Shown piece by piece: positions 1 through 10,369 of a stretch of 64,000 nt of DNA. The notes beneath the pieces were generated by a model that had not been told where the DNA came from, did not search any database, and saw only the letters and a list, made by a program, of their open reading frames with translations. The DNA is from Phoronis australis (Eukaryota > Phoronida > Phoronidae), in NCBI GenBank assembly GCA_002633005.1, contig NMRA01000884.1, positions 15,218-79,217 on the forward strand, written 5' to 3'. Within the stretch, counting starts at the first letter, position 1; each line of letters opens with the position of its first letter. A program made the position numbers and the translations under genes.

Positions 1-449
1 GCACCATCGTTCGCCAGTTTTTCTCGTAACGAGACAGAACACATGTTTATTTCCGGACTAACAGTACAGGTCTTCGTTCTTAAACAACTTGAGGCTGCTG
101 TTACGCGATCATCTGATATTCAAGTTTTTACGCCCCGTCGGTGCTCCTTAATTATGCTCTTGAATATTTGAAAATTGTCTAAACCCCTCTATACGCACCA
201 CACTTTTTCGTATACGACTTTTCGTATGCTAAAAAAGGTGTGTGTAAGCAGATGTTCCAACAAAAATTTTTGCTGGTCTCATGACTCATACCCAGATGTG
301 CACAATATGGTTTCACGAAACTTATGTGCCAAGTTCATGTGACGAAATCGAGAACGGTTTTTTAATTATCTTAAGAAAAACTCCAGAGACATGTTAATTG
401 ACAGAAACTTACCAGGATGCATGGAAACTTCACTATTTGGCTACAAAAA

Positions 450-552
450 CAAAAAATACCCCCCNCTCGCCCCGCTCTGTGCTACACGCTTAGGATTCGA
501 CCTTGGCGGGAATCCTAAAACCCCCCTTGCTGAAAACGTAGATCCGCCACTG
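450..552. mobile_element. MITE end (GATCCGCCACTG family), truncated by gap N
   Basis: The right terminus GTAGATCCGCCACTG ends at 552, matching the other copies of this family. The left end is not recognisable; a C-run and the single N at 465 lie inside. Confidence 0.45.
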
Positions 553-1094
553 CTATGTTTTGTCACATTTCGCAGTGTTTTGTCACGACAAAGTCCTTCA
601 CTCTTCGGCGACTTTTTCTTTCTACATGATGTTACGTGGGTACACCCGAATGTTTACAAACCATTCATTACGCCTTAGTACGACGCTACTCGATTCAAGC
701 AAAACTTTCCGAGTTCATTGCTCAGTTCTACGTTTTACAACACTTTAATACAGAATAAAAATAGTCAGTATGTCTGTTTTACTGATTTGCTTGGGGATTT
801 TCATTTATTTTGAGACACCCCTGCTCTACTGGTTACATGTATTGGTGCTTCGGTCCACATGAGCTCATTTTCTTCGTAAATTATTCTTCTTTATCTTGCG
901 ATGGAGTGGTAAAGTATGATTTTTGTTTACGTTCTGTTTAGCCAGATTCAATTATATTTTGCCTTTGTTATTTCATCGATACCACGCTGATAGTAAATGT
1001 TATTAACGATTCGAGGTAAATGACACCGAGTGAGTACTGCCTGATTAAAGAATCCCGCAGCCGCACACCCTGCCGAAATGACAGAAATTCTGAT

Positions 1095-2455
1095 TGATTT
1101 TGCTGCCAGGACACAGTAACCGGCGAATTACCAGTAATTCCCCGGCCTGCAGTCGCCGTGACTCTTCGTCGGGAAAATAATCACTTGTTAAATTGGCTCT
1201 GATTTTCAATTATCACAGAAAAAATATTTTTAAACTTCGCAAATACAAACATAAAATATATACCTCTGTTGTCTAAATAAAAAATTCCGCGCCGGGTTGG
1301 GAGTGTTGTGAATTTTACTCAAATAGTTGAATGTCGGCGATGGGAAAATATTGCAGGGTTAGGAGCATGACGCAATATTTTTTAATCTTTTCATCACAAG
1401 AATTTCACTCATTCAGGGTCCGGTAGCTAATTAAAGTTTTCATCTTGCCCCGTGGAGCACAGATGTCCGCGCATGACAGGCCAGGCGGTCCGGCTGGCCG
1501 CCGGCTAGCATTGTATGCGATTGTTTCTGGCCAAGTGGGAATTGCTCCTTTTATTTTAAACTCATTATTACTGACATTATACCATTTGGCACCATGACGA
1601 GTTTTCTACCTGAAATTGTATTCGCTTGTCAGGAAACTGCCTTGCCGTAGCTATATCGCGTCTAAATTTATTTTCCATATTTTAGTAAGTTTAACTGTCG
1701 GGATAATCTAAATGTATAGCAATTATATTCAATAATTTGATGTTGCTTGATTGTTGTTCTGCTGATACTGTTTGTTTACCACTGACAGTTAATTAAACCC
1801 AGTAAAGCACGCGTAGCCTAGCCCGTCATAGTCGACCCCCGGTTGTTATTCAATCGGCGCAGGACTGTTACCAGTCGCCAACTTTATACAAGTGTTGGAA
1901 ATTATCTTTGTATGTACAGTGTATATGCGTCATTCATTATATGAAGTATTTACTCCGATAAAACAGCCGGGGACGGCCTGCCTTCGTCTTTTGTTAGTGC
2001 AAATGGTCTGCACCGGGTCATCGGCTGCAGGTCCGAGTCCGGCAAAATAAATCTGTCAAATTTTATTTATCTCATTTTGTCAACATTTTAGGTACAAATT
2101 GTCCATATTTTGGTTTCATGAAAGTTGAGGTCTGCTGTCGATTAATTTATCCCCGTTTGCAGGCTAGTAACAGACACTGCTCCAGTCGCACAGACAGAAT
2201 TCTTAAGCCTGGGTTCCTGAATGAATTGTACTTCCGGTTTCGCGGTTACTTTAAAATGGCTTTGTGATCGTCTGGTCGGAATCGTAAGTGACGCGTTTAT
2301 TTAAACTTTCTTCGACTACGGAATGTGTATTTTGTATGGGATAGGTACTGCGTGGGTCCATTTAATGTCTTCTAACCAATCAATAAGGGTTAAAAATGTA
2401 CGCTTCTAGGACTTTAAAGTCCTTATGTTAAAGGGCAATCTACTTCAAAATCTTA
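1095..2455 (+). repeat. Direct repeat, copy 1 of a 1.36 kb unit
   Basis: From TTGATTTTGCTGCC at about 1097 to AGGACTTTAA at about 2417 this stretch aligns along its whole length to 3305-4685, including GGGAAAATAATCACTTG, GAATTGTACTTCCGGTTTCG and CTTCTTCGACTACG-type blocks. It could be a long terminal repeat or half of a 2.2 kb tandem duplication. No coding content is seen. Confidence 0.7.
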
Positions 2456-2689
2456 AAGACATATACCAAATTAAATAATATGTAACATGGCATAATCTTC
2501 ACAATCATCCTTTCTGTTATCAAACTAAAAGCCTTTTTGAGCACAATTTTGTACCTCGGCCGAGAGCGGAAAATCATCGACTGTTCCCGTCTATTTCTGT
2601 TACCTGAGTTCCTATGCATCAGTTCAGGAACGATTCCTTAAGGACGGTCATGTTGTGATTAAAAAGGCTTTGCCATCAACGTGAGCGTA

Positions 2690-2825
2690 AATGCGTTGTT
2701 TTTTGTTTGGTTAATGCATGGGCGGCGCACCATAGGGGGCTATAGCACCACTGCTCCGCCCATGGTCTATGGGAGGTGCACCACAGGAGGGATGGGGATA
2801 TAGCCCCCATTTTTTGAGTGCTGCG
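2690..2825 (+). repeat. GGCGGCGCACC / GGAGGTGCACC short element
   Basis: ATGGGCGGCGCACCATAGGG and the later GGGAGGTGCACCACAGGA are two diverged units, ending in ATAGCCCCCATTTTTTGAGT. The block is related to the ends of the tandem units at 19905-19985 and 20310-20385. Confidence 0.55.
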
Positions 2826-3304
2826 TCGCGCAAGTGTCATTGAGTCTCGTTTTATTTTTTGAAACAAACTTGATTATTTATTGTCCAAATTTTACCTGTT
2901 CTTTGAATATGACGAAGGGCATTTCATGCATAATCGCAAGTACTTCGCATCGCCAACGCTCGGCAAGTGAGGTCAGCCCTGACTCATCGCGATTATATTG
3001 CAACTCAACTTTCAGCTACAGTGCCCGTTTAGGTAATAAATTAGAGGAAATTTGTTCTCGGTCAAGAAATGTCTTTATCTTTGGCGCCATAATGTGAAAC
3101 TGATGCAAAGTATCAGCCTGAAGTGAGCAATTGTCGTGTGACTGCCCGGACGTGCGAGCCCAGTGTATCTGAGGCAGCAAATCGGCATCGGCTTTACTGG
3201 CCTTAAATTACGTAAAGTAGAAAAAAGTATCCAAACATGGGATGTTTCAACAATTATCTCCAAACAGTGAGCTCTACACTTCAATTGCAACAATACGTAC
3301 CTGT

Positions 3305-4685
3305 TCTTGATTTTGCTGCCCAGACACAGTAACCTTCGAAGTAATTCCTCAGCAGTTGCCGTGACTCTTCGCCGGGAAAATAATCACTTGCTCAATTGGC
3401 GTCGATTTTCAAGAAATATGTTTAAAAACCTGACAAAAACTTACAATATATCCCTGTTGTCTAAATATAAAAATTCCCCGCCGCAAACGGAGGGTGTAGT
3501 GAATTTTAGTCAATGAGCTGAACGTCGACGATGGGGAAATATCGCAGTGTAACGAGCAGGACTCAATATTTTTTAATCTCTTTGTCACAGAAATTTCACT
3601 CATTCAAGGTACAGGTAGCTAATAATTGTGCTCATCTTTCCTCCGCGGAGCACAGATGTCCGCCCACGGAAGGCCCTGCGGTCCCGCTCCGTCAAGTTAC
3701 AACTTATACGAATGACTTTGGCTAAGTTGCAATTATTCCTTTTACTTTAAACTCATTAATACTTATATTATACCATTTGGCCACATGGCAAGTTTTTGTA
3801 TAGAGGTTTTTTAGCCACCAAATTGTAAATGTATTATGTCGTTCATTTTTATTAATTGGCAGTGAACCGCCCGGCCGTAACGGAAGTCGCGGGAGAGCAC
3901 AGCCGGTGTCTTAGTTTCCGTCTAAATTTATTTTTGATATTTTCGCAAGTTTAATATTCTAACTGTATAGCAATTCCATTAATTTATTTTGATGTTGCAT
4001 GTTCGTTGTTCTATTTATACTCTTTGTTTTCCAGAGTTAATTACACCCAGTAAAACACGCTTAGCCTAACCCGCCGTAGTCGGCCCTGTTATTCAGTCGT
4101 TGCCACATGACTGTGATTAGTCCGTAATCTTATGCTAGTGTATGAAACTATCATTGCATGTATACGGCATTTATGATTGGAACCACTTATTCCGATAAAA
4201 CAGCCGAGAACGGCATGCCTTCCTATTTAGCCATTACAGTGGCCTCGATCGGTTCGCAAGGGGTCATCGGCTGCAGGTCCGAGTCCGACAAAATAATAAT
4301 ATTTCTGTCACAATTTATTTTGCCACTTTTTGTACACACTTTCAGTACAAACTGTCCCTAATTTTTATTAAAGTTAAAGTCCGTTGTCGAATATTTTATC
4401 CCCGTTTGCAGGATGGTAACAGACACTGCCTCAGTCGCACAGCCGACGTACTTAAGCCTGGATTCCTGAATGAATTGTACTTCCGGTTTCGCGGTTAGTT
4501 CAAAATGGCGGTGTGTTCTTCGGGTCGGAATCCTGGGTGGCGTGTTCATTTAAACATTCTTCGACTACAGATGTGGTATTCTTTATGAGATAGGTATTGC
4601 GTGATTCCTTATAATTTCTTCAAACCATTTAGTAAGGGTTATAAACGTGTGATACTAGGACTTTAATAATAAGTGAGTTAAGGGC
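3305..4685 (+). repeat. Direct repeat, copy 2 of a 1.36 kb unit
   Basis: Second copy of the unit at 1095-2455, offset about 2.2 kb, with many substitutions and short indels. The 850 bp between the copies contains a GTGCACC-type palindromic repeat but no retroviral-type protein. Confidence 0.7.
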
Positions 4686-4689
4686 TTGG

Positions 4690-5589
4690 ACAAACACAGT
4701 GGTTTGTTAAAACGTTTAATTATCTTAATTGATCTGACGGGTTGGTGCAGAAAAAGAAGCAAGCATTGTGTTCTAAACCGAATGTTTCATAGGCAGTGCT
4801 GAAACACACCCTTAACCAATTTTGTCTATACCAGTCTAGTTCATCCTTTGTTGATATATTGCTTGGCAGTGTTATACGTGCCCATTATGATTCGTCCATG
4901 TGTGATTACCATATTTCTTGATAGTAACTCGGAAGAATTCATTCAAAGCAAATGATAATCCCCTCTAAGTCTTGCCAGTTCTCAACCTACGTGTAACAAC
5001 CTGTTTTTATGTTTTGGTAAACGCGGTGCCTCATATAAGTGAGATCGCGCGCTAGTGTTGGCTTATGTCAGAGAATGATTGCTAAATCCTCGCCAATAGA
5101 AGAGGGTAAAAACAGAACACGTATTCTTTAAAAACGACGAAATTAATGGTTTCGGGAATGAAACAGTTAATTTATTTAGCAGAAATACTGTACACATCTG
5201 AATTAGATAATAATTTCTGAAACAATTGGAACGAATGAGATCACCAGAAAATTGCATTGTGAAAAGTACTTTTCAGAAAGTATGTACCCTGTTCTGAAGT
5301 GTCCAAAACCTGTTTCTTTACAGGCGTATTTGTTGGCTGAAATTGGCTGCAATAAAATTTCTCAAATTCCCCTAGCAGCCATTCTGCTGCGAAGGTTTTT
5401 GAGTAACTTTCTGAACCAGATCTGTTAATACTTCGCTACCGTGCAAAGTATTTGTAATTTGAGAAAGGAACAAAAGGATACCGATTTTTATAATTAATTT
5501 ATCAAAGAGTATTATTACCGTAAATTATACCACAATACATGTATTAGCGTCAAATGGCAGATACAACCGTGTAATAACCCATAAAGTTA
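4690..5589. other. No feature seen
   Basis: AT-rich stretch with only short chance frames; nothing recognised. Confidence 0.6.
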
Positions 5590-5700
5590 TCTCACTAGTG
5601 AGATAACGATTTGGCGGGAAACCGAGGACGGAGTCGAACCGGGGACCCTGGAATTTGCAGGTCGCCGACTTAACCACTACACCACGCAGCGACTGACGTC
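5590..5700 (-). repeat. tRNA-derived SINE-like head
   Basis: The minus strand has a pol III A-box-like TGGTGTAGTGGTTAAGTCGG and a B-box GGTTCGACTCC at tRNA spacing. The 5' GTCGCTG cannot pair with the 3' side, so there is no acceptor stem and this is not a functional tRNA. A short palindrome CTCACTAGTGAG follows at about 5590. Confidence 0.55.
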
Positions 5701-6239
5701 ATCAAGAGTGAAAATAGAATACTAAAATGAGCACGCGCAATAATCACACGTTCAACAAACTGCATTGTACTGTACTTATACGCTACGAAAAATAAGACAC
5801 ATAATGTCCATAAAAATGATATCTTAATTCATTGAATTCTTTCTCTCATGTCCTCTTACTTGTAAATCACCGATCTCCAGTTTGAATGCGGGTATCGTGT
5901 CGTCAGGATCTTTGACTTTAGAATTATATTCAGTTACCAGTGGTAACCTATTTAGCAGACGAGAATTTCCGCGCGGTCGAAGCTTAGCGTGTAAAAACGT
6001 GTTTTAAGCTATAATAGTTGCTTAACCTTAATTTAGAGATTCACTTCATTTCTATTTTGTTTAAATTTCCAGTTGGTTTTGAGTATAAGCATTATTTGAC
6101 AAAGATAGCTCGGCTTTTCTTAAAAGGTCACGACCTCCGACTCCGGGCCAATGACATAGAAAGTAGTAACAAAGCCGAGGCGAGTCGAGAAAGGTAGATC
6201 GATTCATTGCAATGTTTCTCGTTTAGTATGTGGTATAAA

Positions 6240-6418
6240 TAGATTATTACATGTTCTCAGTCGTTATCCCCCTTATCTAGAGCCCTCGCGGATTTTGGAG
6301 AATTATCACCCTCGGGGCTAAACGCCTCTCGGGCGATAATTCTCCAAAATCCACTCGGGCTCTAGATAAAGGGGAATAACGACTTCGCCATGTACATGTA
6401 ATAATCTATATTTATTCG
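6240..6418. repeat. 179 bp near-perfect hairpin MITE
   Basis: TAGATTATTACATG at the left is mirrored by CATGTAATAATCTA at the right. The inner arms share CCTTATCTAGAGCCC and GGATTTTGGAGAATTATC. It can fold as one long stem with a loop around 6325. Confidence 0.85.
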
Positions 6419-6419
6419 T

Positions 6420-7499
6420 AAATAATAAAAACGTGCATCCTAAGGATTGCATCAAAATAAAATAATTTACAACGTGAATGTGTATCACAGCATTATCAGA
6501 ATACTAATTCTTCACGTATAAAATCGGGTTATGGTTGCACAAGGTCAAAACCTTATCATGAATTTCAAACTAATTTAAAAAAATAGTTACGTTTCCTGTT
6601 TTGTAACACTGTCTCATTAAAAAGTGCTCAAGAAATTTGGAAACTGGATTATTTTTAAAATCTCCTAAAATAATGAAAATAAAAACTATGTATCTTTGTG
6701 ATTTTGAGTAAAAATCATCAATTTACGGAATTTGTGCAAATAGGAAGACTAAGTAACAAGAAAAAGACCTTTAACTTTCAGATGATCTTTGTTCGTCAAT
6801 GCAAGGTAAGCGGATTTGGCCATGGGACAAAAAGAAACACAACATATTTCGATTTCAAAAGCGTTTTAGCGTTTACTCAGCATGCCAACAATTTAAGGTG
6901 AAACTTTCTTCCAGAGGCCTATTCTCCAATAAGCGACGAGATCCTTTACAAGCGAAATAACTTCACCGTAATAATTGTTATTCGAGCTCCGTTGCCCATT
7001 TTCACCCGGCCATCGTCACACAGGACGTGACTTGCTGGTTCCAATCTGAAATACAAGTGGAGCGATAGATGTTGAACATTTGTGGGAATCTCAAATTATC
7101 TTCATTTACAGGTCCAACAGAGAATTTTCAACTGGCCTGAAAATTTACACTAAATCTGAGCACCGGCATCCTTTGACTGGAAGCATTTGTTTATCGTTAA
7201 ATAAATTGGTTCGGGTAAATTCTAAATCTTTCGACACCCCCCTAAAAGCTACAGTGTACACTATATATATTTTTTTCCATTCTGGGGCGGAAAAATGTGT
7301 TGACATGATGAAATTTGACTTATGTTGATAAATTTTGCGAGGATATATCATTTACCCCCTTCAACAGTAAAATCAATTTGCGACAAGAAATCTTGGCGTA
7401 CGGAGCAGAAATGGCGGGTTTCCTGCATTTTTATCCCAGAATTCAACAGTCCAGCAGTGCCCACCGATCACTTTAATGATGGCCATTTTGCTATCCCAC
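6420..7499. other. Probable remains of BEL 3' part, not recognisable
   Basis: Should hold RNase H and integrase if the BEL element were whole; no motif of either is readable on the minus strand, so it is deleted, displaced or too decayed. Confidence 0.4.
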
Positions 7500-7887
7500 G
7501 CTGGTAAGCTCCCAAACTTACTTGAGTGACTTCGCATGATCTTTAGTGAGAGCGCTCATCTCACAAAAACTAGCCTTACGGAACGCACCCCTCAACATCT
7601 CTAACCATGGCAGGAAAGTTAAACCATCGTCAACTTTAAAATGTGTATGGAGAAACTTCCTTACGTATTGTTCGGATACGTCACTCCTTCAGGAGAAGAA
7701 CTGTTTCCAAATGGGTGTGCTCGCATTCGGTACTGGATGAGAGAATTTTGTTGGTCATTGTCTTGATACCCTAGGAAGCACAGATACTCTCAGTGGTCGT
7801 CAAATACCAAGAAGGAATAGAAAATTTGCTCTATGTCGGCCGATACTGCAACTACGTCTTTCCGAAAGCGGAATTGAATGCCAAGCA
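7500..7887 (-). mobile_element. BEL/Pao reverse transcriptase, core fragment
   Basis: From 7887 downward the minus strand reads LLGIQFRFRKDVVAVSADIE, then QIFYSFLV, YLCFLGYQDND and, after a one-base shift, IQYRMRAHPFGNSSSPEGVT. A further piece has QYVRKFLHTHFKVDDGLTF. These match the BEL/Pao reverse transcriptase order: ADI-x-Q-M-F, the YRM-x-V-H-x-FG-x-x-x-SP box and the catalytic [YF]xDDG, here KVDDG. Stops and shifts make it dead. RNase H and integrase were not recognised below 7500. Confidence 0.7.
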
Positions 7888-8690
7888 GTGCTGTTACCAG
7901 GCATGAATCCAAATTGGCGACGATATATGAGGTTTTGTGAAGAGAGGTGGTCAAACATGTGCTGAGAAATGAGTTTTTCGAAAATTTTTGATAAGATGTT
8001 AAGTAGAGTTATGGGGCGATAGTTGGCAATGTCTGTTTTGGAGTTTTTTTTGTGTGTTGATATCATAACGCCAAGCTTCCAGTTCGAAGGAAATTTTCCA
8101 GATTGTAGTATTTTGTTGTATAATGTTGTCAGAGGAAGTGTAAGCTCTCTTGCTATTATCTTGGTCATTTTATTGGTTGTGAGATTGGTACCGTCGTTTT
8201 TGTTTTCGTCAATGTTTTCTTATAGTTTTCTGACTTCACATGGTTGGGCTTCTATGTAAGAGAGGTGTTCTAATGTTCTGTTTGGGAATTCTGGATAGTT
8301 TATTGTTGCTGCAATGTGACTCTTGGCAGTGAAGTAATCTAGAAATAAGATACTTTTATCGGCTTTGGATGACGCCTGAGAGTTGGATTCTTTTGAGTGG
8401 ATGGTGGGGTATGATGATTGCTTTACCTGTCCTCGAATTTTGTTTACTATATCCCAATATTCCTTAGAATTTTTGGAGACATTTTTGATAATGGAGATAA
8501 CTTTCATCTTATAGTCTTGTTGCGTCTTTTTAATTAGTTCTTCCACACTCTTGCCCTGTTCTACATTTATGTAGCACTTGAACGTGCATGGGTTATTTGA
8601 TCTTCTGAACGATCTCTACAGTTTATTTCTTTTATTTGTTTCAGACTTAATGTTATTGTTAAACCACGGTTTGTTCTTGTTTTTTATTGG
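7888..8690 (-). mobile_element. LINE (non-LTR) retrotransposon fragment inside the BEL element
   Basis: The minus strand reads NKPWFNNNI, then a polar linker frame (8546-8220), then LTLPLTTLYNKILQSGKFPS, IANYRPITLLNILSKIFEKL and QFGFMPGN. This is the segment between endonuclease and reverse transcriptase plus the first reverse transcriptase blocks of Jockey/CR1-type LINEs. The catalytic FADD block and the 3' end are absent: at 7887 the sequence passes directly into BEL reverse transcriptase. It is an internal piece, which is unusual because LINE insertions normally keep their 3' end. Confidence 0.75.
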
Positions 8691-9341
8691 GTGGAAATCT
8701 CAGAGACAACTTGGGAAATGCCAGTGAAAGACGGATCCCTGAGGCAGACTCAACAAGAAGTCCGTAGGCTTGGCGTCCTGCCATTGACTCTTGGCCGGAA
8801 CATGATGTGAGCTTGTACAGTATCTCATTCCCTTGGATACCCAGTCGGTTCATCAACTCTGGGGTTGCCAATGTGCGACTGCAGTGCTCGTCTAACATAG
8901 CATAAGTAGTGACCACAGCTTCTGGGCGATCTGCAGAGAACAGTTATACATGTAGCACATGGTCTGCCTCTGTGTCCCTCTCCGCAAACAGAAGTGCACT
9001 TCGAATCCACCTTGTTACCGGTGGCCTCACCATCGTAATTTCTCTTGGTGTCCAATGAGTTGTGCACGGCTGTGACGTGTTGGGTTCTTACTCCTTCGGC
9101 ACACTGGACCTGCGCTTGACATTGCTTCTTACTATGTGAGGTGGATCTACAACACAGCAAGCAAATCTTATTTTGGGCCAAAAATTTGCATTTCTCTTCG
9201 CGACTCCTTCCAGCGAACGCTCTACACACGTCCAGATGATGCGGAGCTTGGTTACCTTTCCGGTTGCTTATCTGGAGCTCAGTCTTGGGCTGAGGCTGTG
9301 GAAACATGCGTCGAAGCTCTTCTATGTCGAAACCTGGGTAG
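8690..9341 (-). mobile_element. BEL/Pao gag zinc knuckles and aspartic protease
   Basis: The frame 9340-8825 reads YPGFDIEELRRMFPQPQPK, then a cysteine/histidine array (CKFLAQNKICLLCC, HSKKQC) typical of the BEL gag-protease junction. The overlapping frame 8916-8690 reads VVTTYAMLDEHCSRTLATPE and NRLGIQGN, equivalent to the BEL protease start where the active site lies in A-x-L-D-x-G-S; here Gly-Ser has become Glu-His. The protein is therefore disrupted. A LINE piece abuts it at about 8690. Confidence 0.7.
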
Positions 9342-9419
9342 TAGTCCAGTCATTCTACAAATAACCCGGAAAAAATTGCAACAGAAGGTTTTATTGCATA
9401 AATCGTATCCTTTCACACC

Positions 9420-10200
9420 CCTTAGTGGGAAAAAAATGTCTACCGGAATCGGAGTGGCGGAAGTTGGTTTTTCAAGATTGCCTGCGGACAAAATGGCCGC
9501 CAGAATTTCTGATGCGCACTATAACTCAAGAGTGGAATGTGATACAGTAAAAATTCAAAAAGGTTTACCTATGTTTTGTGGGTCAACAAATCCATTGGAA
9601 ATGGTTTTACATGGCTGTGGTGACACCGTCCGCCATTTTCCAAGATGGCCGCCAAATCTACTTGAGTCGCACAACTTCACACAAACAGATTAGTGTGTCG
9701 TCTTGCTTCAAACATCGCATCATAGGTTTTCTGGGTCGACTAATCCATTGATACTCATTGCATATGACACTAATTATTACTTCCACCATATCCAAGATGG
9801 CGGAGAAAATGGCCGCCACATTTGCAGATGATTATTATAACTCGAGATTGGAATGTGGTAAAGTAAAAATTCAAAAATGCTTACCCATCTTTTGTGGGTC
9901 AACAAATCCATTGGAAAAGTTTTGCAAGGCCGTGGTGACACCATCAGCCATTTTCCAAGGTGGCCTTCAAAACTATTTCGAATCGCACAACTTCGCACAA
10001 ACAGATTAGTGTGTCGTCTTGCTTCAAGTATCATAGGTTTTCTGGGTCTGCTAATCCGTTTAGTTGCTTCGTGTAAGGACTTCAGATTCCAGAGACACGC
10101 CATATCCTGAATTTTTTTAAGTCAGCACATCCATTACAATAATTTTTGTCTGTCTCTTGATGATGACGACTACCATTTTCAAGATGGTTTAACGAATAAC
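9420..10200 (+). repeat. Subterminal repeats (left) of the 5 kb element
   Basis: Two diverged direct units (about 9480-9740 and 9790-10040) share TTTTGTGGGTCAACAAATCC, CATTTTCCAAG and CGCACAACTTC. Each contains AAGATGGC blocks. They sit directly inside the left terminus and probably represent binding-site arrays of the element. Confidence 0.55.
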
Positions 10201-10369
10201 TTATTTGGGTCAAAAACATCAGGTTTGCCTGAACTGAAGGATCATTCTCCTCCTGGAAAAATGTGCTGTATTGAAAATAACTCTCTGCAATTAATTCAGT
10301 GATCTACTATCAACACTGTCTCTGTCACTTCCAGTTAGTTGTAAATGCCAGTGAATCTATACACAATCA

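Noticed and set aside
5620-5700. Functional tRNA gene
   Set aside because: A and B boxes are present but the acceptor stem does not pair; a SINE head is more likely.
9136-9693. 185-codon ORF on the plus strand
   Set aside because: It runs across the junction of BEL gag (antisense) and the end of the 5 kb element, so it cannot be an ancestral gene.
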